DNA from: Brachypterus glaber
Lineage: Eukaryota > Arthropoda > Insecta > Coleoptera > Kateretidae
Reading direction: 5' to 3'
DNA length: 64,000 nucleotides
NCBI GenBank assembly: GCA_958510825.1
Contig: OY294044.1
Span: 105,996,893 to 106,060,892 of the forward strand
A program made the position numbers and the translations under genes. Of this stretch, positions 52,775 to 63,637 are shown one piece after another. The notes beneath the pieces are model-generated. The model did no database searches, was not told the DNA's origin, and was given only the letters and a program-made list of their open reading frames with translations. Each line of letters begins with the position of its first letter. Within the stretch, counting starts at the first letter, position 1.

Positions 52775-54110
52775 ATCGCCATTCAATATTTTACCATTTG
52801 ACATCTGCTGGGCACAGTTTTTTTGATGTGCCATTTTTATTTATTATAAAATTTTATTTTTAATTTATTACTTTTATTTATTAGCCTTGTTAAAATATAA
52901 TTATGGAGGAATTATTGAAATAAAAAGCTTCAACTATTGACAACTTTTGTTTATTTATCTTTTTCTAATTTTAAAATATTAAAATTTTATGTCAAGATCT
53001 GTATTTTATCCTAGGATAAAATATAACTATTTATTAATAAGTATCGCAACTCAGACCCATTTCTAAAATCAATTAAAAAAATAGTTATCAATGGTACAAA
53101 AAAAGTAGCGTTTTTAAATGTCCATTTGCAATATTTTTATTACAATTTTTTGTAGTGTACAAAATGTTCTTATCAGCTTATAAGGTTATCGTCAAAGACA
53201 GAAAGAATTATATAAAAAAAACTTATTTAGGGATCCTTAAATAAAAAATACTTCTGAAATGTTAAATATAGTTTTAAACATACCCATCTAATTCTAGTGA
53301 CTGGCCTGGACTAAGTCTCCATAGCGGTAGACCCTAAAAAAAAAATGAATAAAATTATTAGTCAAATTGAAGTACGTGTTTTGCATATTTCTAGGAACGA
53401 TAGAGTTACAGATCTGCTAAAACAATTCGCCATTATGTACAACAAAAAGTTTCATAGGGATAGGTTAGTTAATGAACAAATAGATTTTTTGAACATTAAT
53501 GTTTACAATAATGTTTTAAATCTTAGACCGGAGATTGTTGCCTGTCCCTTACAGAGCATTAATCTTTGGACTAAATATTTTTGTTTAATAACCTTTTCAA
53601 AATTTCGTTCCTTTTCGGTTTTTGAGTTTTGGGTATGAATTTGCTGCCACCTCTCCAATTTTATTCCAATTACCAAGTTAAATATAAATTAATCTTTTTC
53701 CTTTTTTTTTATGTTTAACTACTTTTTTGCAGTTTAAAGATTTCTTTAGTCTGTTTGAAATATAGTTTGGTTTAGTTTATGATAGATGTCCCAGATTTTT
53801 ATTCAATTTTAAATTTTAGATTTCATTAATTTATTTTATTTTAACTTATTGTAGTTTTCTTTTTGTTTAAATTTTTAAGATTTTATAAAAATAATATATA
53901 ATAGGTTAGTATGACATTTCTAATGTGCACTCAAGTTAATTTGTTTATAAATTTAAAAAGTAAGTTCTTCTAAAAGGAATTGTACCATTTTCAACCTAAT
54001 TTTTTATTATTTGTAGCTTGAAAATGACTTTATGTTAAAAAAGTCGAAACAATTGTCGCTGTAATGTTTGTTTAATAGACAATAAATTTATATTTTGGAG
54101 AGATAACATT
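52775..54110. other. Intergenic region between nek and U2A' genes
   Basis: One open frame, 53345-53638 (97 codons: MNKIISQIEVRVLHISRNDR...), has no recognised domain; it might be an exon or relic of an unknown gene. The rest is AT-rich with no repeat copies I can match. The two flanking genes converge here, so it holds both 3' ends. Confidence 0.45.
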
Positions 54111-54120
54111 TTTTCTATGG

Positions 54121-54126
54121 TTTATT
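54121..54126 (-). promoter_or_regulatory. Poly(A) signal of the U2A' gene
   Basis: Minus-strand AATAAA (plus-strand TTTATT), 32 nt beyond the inferred stop codon at 54158-54160. Confidence 0.6.
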
Positions 54127-54157
54127 TAAAATTATTAGTCTTTGATTTTTTTTATTA

Positions 54158-57100
54158 TTATTTTTTCTTAGGTGTTGCTGTGGATGAAAAGGTAACCTGG
54201 GACAATGAAGTGCAAGTGTGTAATAGAATAACATATGTAAGATATGCTCTCAGAATTCCTTAACATAACTGATTTACTAAAAACCAAAATCTATTAAAAT
54301 GGATTTGGCTAAAAACCATCTGTAATGCTGTTTTTCAACTCTGGGGTTGATTTACTTACCATTTTTCGTGGTATCACTTCCAGGTATACCACCTGCTTGT
54401 AACATTTTCTGTAATCTCTCCACTTCTTCCAAAGATGATGCACTATTTATTGCTTCTCTGATGTTCTTGATCTCTTTATCATTTAAACCTAAAAATATAT
54501 ATATATTTTTTATTTTTTTGCAACTTTTTAGTTTTAGGTGAAAATCTTCGGAATCTTCTCGAAAATTATCGAGATTTTTGAGGTTTTTAGGAGCTGTCCA
54601 TATATTACGTAACGCAATTTTTCAAAAAAAATGACCCCCCCCTGTGTAACAAACTGTCACATTTACCAACACCCCCCCCCCGCTGTGTAACGCGTAACAA
54701 TATAAAATTTTTGTTTTTTGTTTCGCAATAAATTTAACTGCATTCTCACTATTGATTCGTTTTTCTCGACAAAACAAACATGAACCTAAAATATAGTATA
54801 ACATAACCTTAAAAAAAAATTACACGAAAAAATCACTCATACTTTAAAAAAATATTCATAATCAATATCACACAGGGAAAAAATACTAGGTACCTCTTTT
54901 TACACTGAGTGTCACATATAACACGTATATTGTTTATGCACAGGTACACAAAATAGTACACACATTGGTGTTCTGTGAGTACACATTCCGCGCGAAAATA
55001 TATAATCGCCGATGATTCATCGGCAGGAACACGCAAGAACAGGGCCGAAAGATTTTTTTTTAATATCAATGTCAACAGTTTTTTTACTGATTACAATATT
55101 ATTTAAATATGCATAGTTTCGTCAATTTTTGTGTGAAAAAGGGAATTATGGGCCACTAAATAGTAATTTATGTTGAAATAAAAATACATCTGCCAAGCTT
55201 AGGAAATAAACATTAAATTTATTAAATTCCGTTACATAACGTTTACCTAGACCTCCCCCTGCCCCATCACAAACTGTAACAATTTCTCTGACCCACCCCC
55301 TAGGCGCATTAGGTAATATATGGACAGCCCTTATCAAGATTTTTGAGACTTTCAAAAATTGTACAGAGCGGTTTACCCCTTGGAAAAAATACTATTTTGT
55401 TGGTAGCAATATTTTAAATTATTTAGTTACCTTTACTCTTTGCAATGCTAATTTTACCACCAGGTGTAAATGTGTTAGACTTTTTAATGATTTCCTTTTG
55501 TAACTCCTTTCCTTGTTTACTCTTAAACAGAGCCTTTGCCTCCTCCCGTTCCTTCAGTTTAATCTTACGGAAATCAAGTAACTTTAAATGTGGCAGTTTA
55601 AAAATTAGATATAATCTATAGTTCGGTTTGGCTGTGATGGGGTTATGCATTAAGCTCAAGGTTGTTAGGTTTTCAAGAGTCGACAGGGGATCGATATCAC
55701 CTAGTTCTTCAATTTGATTTCCTGTTAAAACAAGACTTTCCATACTTGGGATGTATTCCTCTAAATGTTCTCCAATACGACTAAAATTAAAATAAAATCA
55801 CTATATAATTGTCATTTTTTAAATGCTTTAAGCTAGCCTTCCATTTAAATGGGGAGAATACAATTCTCACAAAAAATGGAGGGTTTTACTCAAAATGGAA
55901 CCAAGCGCCATATGTGGTATTTGTGCTTGCTTCCTTTTCCAGTAGTAGTAGTAGTAAAATTTTGGGTTGGTCAAAGCCAGACAACTAGGCCATTTCCTTT
56001 TCCAGTAACATTTGCACATCTTCACTTGTTTACTTGTTTTAACAATAATAGTATATTATGCACCTAGTATGCGAACTAAGTCTTTAGACTGAAGTTTTTT
56101 TGCTGAGACAGAGTCGAGGCAAAAAATCAGTCAAGAACACTTAAGACAATTTGCATACGTGGTGCATATACTACTTTTTCTACTACCTAAAGTAACTCCA
56201 AATATCAGTTAAAAATAAAGTTTAAAAATTATTTTGACATAGCTGTCAGTTTGGACAAATAAGTTAAAAAAAGTTAGTAGTCTCAAAAATTTTTCATTAA
56301 TGACCATTGTCAATAAACAATGCTTAACAATTGTCAATTATAAATGAGTTCACTGATTTTATTGGTTGCCAAGGTAAACAAGCCTTGACGGTAAATAATA
56401 TGTAAGCTAGCACTTAATTAGGTAAAATCGTCCCTCAAGAGGTTAAAAGCTTTAAAAATCTTAAATATCAACTGGTCAGAACACTAGTTCTGACTAGTCA
56501 GTACTGTAGCAGTTCCAACAAACTAACAACTTTTCTCTCTAAAATACACATACCGTTAATATAAAGTATCGCCAACATCTCGGTTTGTTTGGAAACAAAT
56601 AGAAGGTATATTCAGGCCTGAACAATAACAGTTACCAGTAACTGTTATTGTTCTCTGTTAGAACAAAGCTGTGCAAGTAATACAGACAAATGTATATGTT
56701 GGCTACGTTTTTGTCAGTTTTTACAAATTAAATGCCTATTCTAGAGAGAAAAGTTATTAGTTCATTGAGCAGTTCCCATTTATTATTGTAGATTTTAACA
56801 AAAATGTAAAATATTAATTTATAAGGTTCAAAAAATCTAGCAAGAATGTAATAGCTCGACATCTTTTGTTCCGACGTAATAAATAAAAATGAGGTACAAT
56901 ACTTACACTATTCGATTATTGTTTAGTAACAAACACTTGAGCCGTTTTAAATAAGGAAATCCATCTAGTTTTCTTATATCATTATCAGAAAAGTCTATTG
57001 TGTCATACTGATCTCCTGTAGCCCCTAGATTTTCTATTTCAGGTATGCGATACCCTAAAATTTGCAAAACTAGTTTATCATAACCTTAAAATAATTTATA

Positions 57101-57191
57101 AAAACTTACCCCTAAGGTCTAATTCTCTGTCTTTTACAGGATTTATATATTGCATGGAATTCTGTATCAATTCTGCAGTTAATTTTACCAT
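54158..57191 (-). CDS. SNRPA1: U2 small nuclear ribonucleoprotein A' (U2A'), five exons
   Basis: Exons in transcript order: 57191-57110, 57054-56907, 55780-55431, 54488-54360, 54177-54158; GT-AG introns, phases join into 242 codons plus TAA. The N-terminus MVKLTAELI...DRELDLRG is almost the same as in human U2A'. Leucine-rich repeats follow (IPEIENLGAT, YDTIDFSDNDIRKLDGFP, KCLLLNNNRI, ESLVLTGNQIEELGDIDPL, LTTLSLMHNPIT). The LRR cap YRLYLIFKLPHLKLLDFRKI comes next, with KLKEREEA, then a tail ending SSLEEVERLQKMLQAGGIPG. The protein binds U2B'' and stem-loop IV of U2 snRNA within the spliceosome. The last exon (six residues, ATPKKK) is the least certain: an acceptor 17 nt upstream would give a different eight-residue end. 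Human U2A' has 255 residues, so the length fits. Confidence 0.94.
54592..55330. mobile_element. Foldback element in U2A' intron 3
   Basis: GCTGTCCATATATTACGTAA on the left mirrors TAGGTAATATATGGACAGC on the right, with C-rich inner arms containing GTAACAAACTGTCAC and its counterpart. About 740 bp. Confidence 0.7.
55945..55993 (-). mobile_element. 49-bp LINE 3'-end relic in U2A' intron 2
   Basis: The segment keeps the (CTA)n tail and the GGCCTAGTTG-type 3' UTR seen at 6338-6385, and is flanked by a 14-bp duplication TTCCTTTTCCAGTA (55931-55944, 55994-56007). It is an extremely 5'-truncated insertion of the same or a close LINE family. Confidence 0.8.
56045..56425 (+). repeat. Repeat shared with 35690-36965
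   Basis: Uninterrupted 380-bp copy (GCGAACTAAGT...AAGCTAGCACT) of the repeat broken at 35690-36965. Lies in U2A' intron 2. Confidence 0.7.
56516..56767. mobile_element. hAT-type MITE, copy 3
   Basis: Same family as 23577-23829. Ends CAACAAACTAACAACTTTTC and TTATTAGTTCATTG, with 8-bp duplication AGCAGTTC at 56508-56515 and 56768-56775. Lies in U2A' intron 2. Confidence 0.85.
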
Positions 57192-58125
57192 TTTAAGTAA
57201 CTTTTTTACAAGGAATAAGCAAAAATTAATATAATAACGCTCTAAAACTCAGAATTTCCACACGACAAGCCGTACTGTGAAGTTGGCTGCAAAACTTCAA
57301 AAACAGGTAAGCAATCGAATCTTGTAACCAACAATAATTTAAAATTAGGGTAATTTCAGTTAATTAAAAAATAACGACAAGCTAATACTAAAGTAAGGGC
57401 TTTATATTATTTAAAAAATCTTTTCCAAATTGCTGCAATTTTGTAATATCGAGATATTTATTTTATGAGTTACGGACTTTTGCAGCGTCTGCTACGATAG
57501 TATGAAGCTAACTTCGCGACGGTAATGGTGTATTTTGAGTTGCCTAACTTTTGGCAAAACTTGGATTTTTGGAATATTTTGCATTTTTACGCTAATTAAA
57601 ACGCAGTTTTAAAGTGTATAAATTATTTTCCCATTTATTTATTTAAAATTATCTTACATATTCAAAATTTTTAATATACGCCTACTTAAAGCCCTTTGAG
57701 CTATAGAACAGCCGGTTGGAATCTAGCCAGCTATCGATTTTAACTAAAAATTTAAATTCGGACACTAAAGGCGTTTAAGCGAAAATACCGTAAGCCGCTT
57801 ACAGTAAACGGAGCATTTAATTTCTTTTATGTTTATAAAACTAGACCAAGCTTTGTCTTTTGTTTTTCAAAAAAGAATATATACTGAGGTCAAAAAAACA
57901 ATACTTTTACATAGCTATAATAGCTGTTATAATAGCCCTAATAGCCGAATATTTGTAAAAAAAATATAAAAATGAAAAATTAAAATATCTCAAAAAAAGG
58001 ATATATTTTTTTATTAAAAAAAATTTTCTGATTTTTTTTTTTTTTTGAAAAAAAAAATACATTTTTTTGCAGTACCTAACTACTCGCACTAGTACGAAGT
58101 TCGTACTACGAACTATCACAAAAAT
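57192..58125. other. Upstream region of the U2A' gene
   Basis: Contains the U2A' promoter on the minus strand; no TATA element is evident. The remainder is AT-rich with poly-A/T runs near 57955-58070. No repeat copy matched. Confidence 0.45.
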
Positions 58126-58185
58126 AATAGTTCTTCATTTTTTAAAAATACCTTATAAGATATAGGTGTACGGCCGGCAGTACGG

Positions 58186-58224
58186 CCCTGCGTAAAAGCC
58201 TAGGTAGACTTTTACGCAGGGCCT
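58186..58224. repeat. Hairpin in a GC-richer island
   Basis: GCCCTGCGTAAAAG on the left mirrors CTTTTACGCAGGGC on the right, with an 11-nt loop. It sits in a locally GC-rich block (about 58165-58345) of unknown origin. Confidence 0.6.
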
Positions 58225-58620
58225 TATACCCCAGCAAACAATTGTCTGCTGTTAGCCGCAAGTCGACCTGCGATGAAGCGGCCCACGTACGAGCAATAGG
58301 AGAATGCGGCCAGCGACTATTTGCCAACCGGTTTTCACACCTTTTATTTTATTTTTTTTCCGCTCCTCTGTCAGCACTTCTGATCGGTAATAGATTTTAG
58401 TCATATGGCCGCCTAATGGCCGGCAAACGATAATCTAGAGCCGCAGGCGGAGAATTAATAAAAATGGTGTTCTATTTTAGAATAGCGCAGGCAATTTTTT
58501 TTTATAAATTTGATGATGTATTTTCAAAATAGTATTTTGGACTCCTCGAGTGTCTAACGCTTTTACACAATGCTTTTATGCAATGTCTTATAAATATTAA
58601 AAAAAAACATTCTCCAAAAG

Positions 58621-58815
58621 TTAATGATTAAGGATATTACACAATGCCTTAAGACCTTTACACAATGCCCTACAGCTTTTACACAATACCTGAAGGCTTT
58701 TACACAGTGCCTCACGGCTTTTACAAAATGCCTTAAGGCTTTTACATAATGCCTCGAGGCTTTTACACAATGCCTTAAGGCTTTTACATAGTGCCTTATA
58801 CTAATTTTACACAAT
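58621..58815. repeat. 21-bp minisatellite, block 1
   Basis: About nine degenerate copies of CTTTTACACAATGCCTTAAGG. Because the period is a multiple of three, the minus strand stays open as a VKALRHC heptad repeat; I read this as a by-product, not a gene. Block 2 is at 59183-59490. Confidence 0.85.
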
Positions 58816-58998
58816 ACTCATAGCTTGTTTTGAGACCTTTTCCCAGTGCTTTAAGCCTTAAGGCAATGTGTCAAATTAACAGTCAATTGACACAATCCCT
58901 ATGGGTTTTACATTATGCCTTAAGGCATTTACACATTTTTGAAATGGACCAAGAAATCAACAAAAATGTTTCTAGATTTTAAGTCTTCGTGGCCACTA

Positions 58999-59091
58999 AG
59001 ATATAAAGAACTTTTACTTTCGGGCTTAGACTGTGTAAATGGGTGAAAACCCATTAACACGGTCTAAACCCGAAAGAGTAAGTTCTTTATG
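58999..59091. repeat. Inverted pair of Penelope terminal fragments
   Basis: Two arms of about 44 bp, each matching the Penelope 3' region at 11602-11648 (TTCGGGTTTAGACCGTGTTA), face each other around a GAAA loop. Confidence 0.7.
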
Positions 59092-59182
59092 TTTTTTTTT
59101 ATTTTTGTGTTAAAAATTTCTTGAAACGTCGTGACGGGTTGGGATTTATTTAGTTTTTATTTTTGTTTTGTTTTTTTTACAA

Positions 59183-59490
59183 TGCCTTACGGATACAATG
59201 CCTTAATTAACGATTTGACAAAAGGTCTTAAGGCTTTTACACAATGCCTTAAAGGTTTTACATAATTTCTCAAGGCTTTTACATAATGCCTTAAGGCTTT
59301 TACATATTGCCTTTTACACAATTTCTTATTGCTTTTACACAATGACTTAATGCATTGCCTTAAGCCTTAATTAAGGCTTTTGCACAATGCGTTAAGGCGT
59401 TTAAACAATGCATTAAGGGTTATACACAATACGTTATTGCGTTTACAAAATGTATTATAGCTTTTACACAATGCCTTAAAACTTTTATAA
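59183..59490. repeat. 21-bp minisatellite, block 2
   Basis: More diverged copies of the TTTTACACAATGCCTTAAGG unit, some shortened. Separated from block 1 by the Penelope inverted pair and AT-rich sequence. Confidence 0.75.
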
Positions 59491-59499
59491 ATAATTGTT

Positions 59500-60035
59500 T
59501 TATTTTTCTTGAAAATTTATTTTATTTTTTTCTTATCCAGTTGTATGTTTTATGCTAGGGACCTTGAGCCCTAGCTGGCTAGCTCTCGAAGGACCTGGTT
59601 GCATTTGTAAATACGGTCTTTTCGTTTAAACGGCTGTAGTAAAAACTTAAGCTATATAGTAGACTTGCTCTAGTGAATGAAAGAACTACACACCGAGCAC
59701 TAGCTAGCTAACACACAGTGGTCAGTTTTAAAAATCTGACGCGGAATAGTTATTTTTGTATTAAGAGAGCAAAATGCCTGAATCACATTTTGCGCTCGTA
59801 ATACAAACAACGTTTTTTTCTACGATCTAAAATAAAAAAAATATATTTTAGGCAGTAAATATAACCTTACAAGGTCGCAGCACTTACAATTTTTTGCAAA
59901 TTGGTGGTTTAGAAGAAAAACCCTCAAAACTCCTTAACAACAAATATTTAACACATAAATCGAGACATAAATATTTAGCACACGAAATTGAGATTTGATT
60001 AAAGATAAATAATAATTTTATATTAAAATGAAACG
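59500..60035. other. Intergenic stretch
   Basis: Contains a short palindromic cluster CCCTAGCTGGCTAGC near 59570-59583. No gene or matched repeat. Confidence 0.4.
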
Positions 60036-60039
60036 TTGC

Positions 60040-60700
60040 AGAATCCTGTCAAAACATCGGCACTATTGTACACTAGAGCCATCTAGTTTGCAAATTTCAA
60101 ACTAGGTGTTTTGTTTGATTTTAAATTCTGTATCTTTAAAACATTATATTCTAGCAAAAAACTGCATATAACATTTTTATAGGGCTTAAAAAGAGCTTTT
60201 ATTCAAAATATAATTTTTTGAAATCGGGTTATAAATGTGAGATATTCTAAAAAAAACTTTTACTGCTTTAAACGCCAATATCTCGAAAACAATGCGTTTT
60301 AGGTAAACGTTGTTTATAACATTTTTTGACCAATTTAAAATTATCTTTTATATAAGTGCTAAATTAACCAAATACAATAATAATTGCCTTAATTATAAAC
60401 AAAAAACGCTAAAAATAGGAGTTTTACCCTATTTTTACCCCCAATCGTTTGCCCCCGAAATCTAATCAGCTCTTCGGAATACGATAAGAAACAATATGCA
60501 AATAAGTCGATATGTCATGTAGAAATGGAGTTAGAGAGTTTACACCCAGACAGACAGACAGACAGACAGACGGACACAAATTTTTTTTTTACTGATTTCG
60601 ACTCAGGATGGTCTAAAACGTCGAGAAATCTGAAAAGAATGTGGTCAAAGATTTTGACTTTTCGGCGAAGATTTCATCTCTTAACATATTGACACTGTCA
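60040..60700 (-). repeat. 690-bp repeat, copy 2 (inverted relative to 48355-49045)
   Basis: See 48355-49045. A (CAGA)n microsatellite at 60545-60572 replaces the CTGTCTGGGTG block. Confidence 0.75.
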
Positions 60701-60949
60701 AGCTGACAGCTGTTTTACGATTGACTTGACGGTTGCCTACACTCAAGCGCTCAAAATTGAATTTTGCGCTTGCTGTCACGGTAACGAGCAGAAAAGTAAA
60801 ATGCTAAGAAATAGGTTATTTCTCGGTGTTTTTTTTTTTTTGTATTTTCTCCGAGCCAGATCACATAAACTAACCACTGTGCAGCACAGCGCATTTCCAA
60901 GCTCGCGGTTCTAGTAGGGATATCTCGACTCTTTGGAAGCGGATTTCTT

Positions 60950-61131
60950 GAATTTGTTTAGTCACCAGCTATCGCCGTGGTCGCGCGTCGCCTTACTTTC
61001 TATGCGTGCACGCAACACCCCGAAATTCGCATTTTTTCGTGCTATAATGTTGGTGCTGCCTGATTTTGAATTGTGAAAATACGGAATGTGCGCTTCAATT
61101 TGGACTACTCGTTTCAGCAATTTTCGTTAAG
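60950..61131 (+). other. Possible non-coding first exon of a downstream gene
   Basis: A locally GC-rich segment ends in a strong donor, TTAAG|GTAAGACG at 61131/61132. It has no long open frame, so it would be 5' UTR. Inference from composition and donor only; the rest of the gene would lie outside the window. Confidence 0.25.
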
Positions 61132-61249
61132 GTAAGACGTGTTTTATTTGGTTTTTATATTAGGAAAGTAGAATGACCTGTATTAAATAGTTACAGGTGT
61201 TTTTTCAGCCAGTAGCGGAGATTTTCAACTAGACATTCCTATAGATATA

Positions 61250-61970
61250 CAGAGCGATCCAAAAGTCACCCCCCCCTCCTTTTAACTTTTGAACGAGTTG
61301 AGATATCGACTTCAAATTTAGAACTCTTAAATATGACAACTTAAGCTATCTTTCAGCATATATTTGATATTTTCAGCTCTTAAAATGTGGGCAGGGGGGC
61401 ATGGGGGGACATTTTTTTAAATGGAAAGGGGGGTCGTGTGATACATCATTTTAAAGCTTATAAAATTATCTATTTAAACTAACATTTTTAATTTTTTTAA
61501 AAATGTTTTTTAAGGTTTTGATTTTTCAATTTTTTGTGTTAAAACATTCGATTTTTTAAGTTTTTTTTTATAAATTTTTATTTATGTCAACTAAAATTAG
61601 TTTAAAAGTATAATTAACATTTTTTATGATAAAATTACGCATTTTTAAAAAATTATTTGTCTTTTTTTAGAGGAATTTTGACATTAATACCCATTTTCAA
61701 CCCCATTTTAAACACAATTTTTTTTTTAATTTAAAAATATGAAGTTAAATGGAGAATTTTATAAGCTTTAAAATGATGTATTACACGACCCCCCTTTCCA
61801 TTTAAAAAAATGTGCCCCCATGCCCCCCTGCCCACATTTTAAGAGCTGGAAGTATTAAATATATGCTAAAAGATAGTTTAAGTTGTCTTATTTAAAAGTT
61901 CCAAATTTGAAGTCGATATCTTAACTGGTTCAAAAGTTAAGAGGGGGGGGGTGACTTTTGGACCGCTCTG
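61250..61970. mobile_element. TA-flanked GTCCAAAAGTCACC foldback, about 720 bp
   Basis: Left CAGAGCGATCCAAAAGTCAC and right GTGACTTTTGGACCGCTCTG are inverted ends between TA dinucleotides. The arms match for 190 bp or more, including TTAAAATGTGGGCAGGGGGG and its complement. Relatives at 34579-34975 and fragments at 24210 and 30655. Confidence 0.8.
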
Positions 61971-61975
61971 TATTT

Positions 61976-62753
61976 GGGACGTTTCATGTCAACCGGATCA
62001 CCTGCGTACCCAAAATTTGGGTTGATGGATTTTTATGATCGAGGTGTCAAAATGTTCGTCTTGATAAGAGCTTTTAAAAAAATAGTGGCGTATTAAAAGA
62101 TTCAATATGGCGGATTAAATATGGCGGCTGGAAACCAGAGAAAAATCGAGAGTTCGAATCAAAAAGCTTGTAAGAAAAAAAATTGGCTTTCGATTCGATT
62201 GAATTTGGGCTCAAATTGTTAGTATTTGACGTTCCAAAAAAGTTTGGAAAAATGCAACATGGCGGATCCAAGATGGCGGCTAAAATCTTGAATTTTGCAA
62301 ATTTGACTTTGGATTTGTGATCAGCGACCTCGAAAAGTCCCACAAACCATGTTGCATGTTGCATTTCTCCAACCTACCCTGCTGATTAACCGGACTTGAG
62401 CGGATGAAATTCACCCGCTAAAGTCCAGTCTATGCACCATTTATACCCGCACAGACCCGTCATTTTCAATAGGGTACCTTTCAAACTTTTTGGAGACGTC
62501 AAACACCAACAATTTGAGCCCAAACCAATCGAATCGAAAGCCAATTTTTTTTCTTACAACCTTTTTGATTTGAACTCACGATTTTTCTCTGGTTTCAAGC
62601 CGCAATATTTAATCCGCCATATTGAATTTTTCAATACGCCACCATTTTTTTTTGAAAGCTCTTGTCCAGACGAATATTTTGACACATTGATCATAAAAAT
62701 CCATCAATCTAAATTTTGGGTACGCAGGTGATCCGGTTGACATGAAACGTCCC
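61976..62753. mobile_element. Foldback element with GGGACGTTTCATGTC ends
   Basis: Left GGGACGTTTCATGTCAACCG and right CGGTTGACATGAAACGTCCC; the arms match for about 300 bp. A fragment related to 35540-35672 lies in its centre (62384-62477). Confidence 0.75.
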
Positions 62754-62764
62754 ATATATATTTG

Positions 62765-63340
62765 CATAGACGCAACTAGGAGTACAAGTTTAAGGGGGGC
62801 TATGCTCCATGCGGGGCGCGCGCAAATCCTGAATAGAAATTAAGTTTTAGTGGCTTGCCAACGCAAACCAAGAGTTAATCCTGTTAGTAGGACGTCTACG
62901 CATTATAAAACTCTCAGGAACAAATCTTTTTTTTTAGTGTGTTTTTTGTTTTGGTAGGGGCGCCAAATTTAATAAAAATTCTACCTCCACAAGAAAAAAG
63001 CCTATCTACGCACCCGGGCCTTAGGGCGGCTAATGTCTGCTCAGTACGTAGGCCTAATGTAGGATTGCCAACGGGCGGCCAACGAACCAGTGTTTGATGT
63101 GAATAGACTATTTCTGTGAATAGATTTAAATTCTCCGATAAAAATGGATATAAAACTATAAAGAACTATTAAGTCGACTATGTTCATTATTTAGGAATAA
63201 AGTCTATTATCTTCTGATACCGAGCACCTCAGGTTGATGGTTATATATAATGTGTAGACCTCCTACTAAAAGAATTAACTTTTGGTTTGCGTCGACAAGC
63301 CACTTAAACTTAATGTCTATGTAGGATTAGCGTGCCTGCG
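62765..63340. repeat. Diverged foldback
   Basis: GTGGCTTGCCAACGCAAACC with the following TTAATCCT on the left mirrors AACTTTTGGTTTGCGTCGAC and AAGCCAC on the right. Boundaries approximate. Confidence 0.5.
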
Positions 63341-63343
63341 TAC

Positions 63344-63637
63344 TAATTTTACATTACATTACATTTTTGTTTGACCTCGTACTATTCTACTTAATTAAGT
63401 ATCCCCTAAGTCCGGGACTTGTGTGGGCTAGTAGTAGAGGGAACCACCGGCTTTAATTGACTTTCGAACCAATTTATAGGGAGTGTCCGATTCACTTACG
63501 CCTTCGCCAAATTTCAATTATTAATTAACTGAAAAAGGCAAATCGGCGCCGGCGCGCCGGTGAGAATCGAACTCACGCTATTTGTGTAGTAAACTCGCCA
63601 AATACGACGCGGTAGTCCACTATACCAATCCTCCAAT
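63344..63637 (-). mobile_element. tRNA-derived SINE, full-length copy
   Basis: Minus strand: tRNA-like head GGAGGATTGGTATAGTGGAC with an A-box match, GTGAGTTCGATTCTCAC arm and B box, common body, and (TAATG)n tail at the left (63346-63361). It carries a CGGCGCGCCG expansion next to the B box. Confidence 0.8.

Noticed and set aside
53345..53638. 97-codon open frame between nek and U2A' as a gene
   Set aside because: No domain, no clear splice partner and no repeat copy; kept only as a note in the intergenic entry.
54347..54541. Plus-strand open frame of 64 codons
   Set aside because: It is antisense to U2A' exon 4.
58621..59490. Regular repeats resembling a CRISPR array
   Set aside because: The units are contiguous 21-bp tandem repeats without spacers in a eukaryotic genome.
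63540..63637. Possible tRNA gene
   Set aside because: The tRNA-like arm and A/B boxes belong to a SINE head followed by a shared SINE body and tail, repeated at several places; the cloverleaf is not intact.
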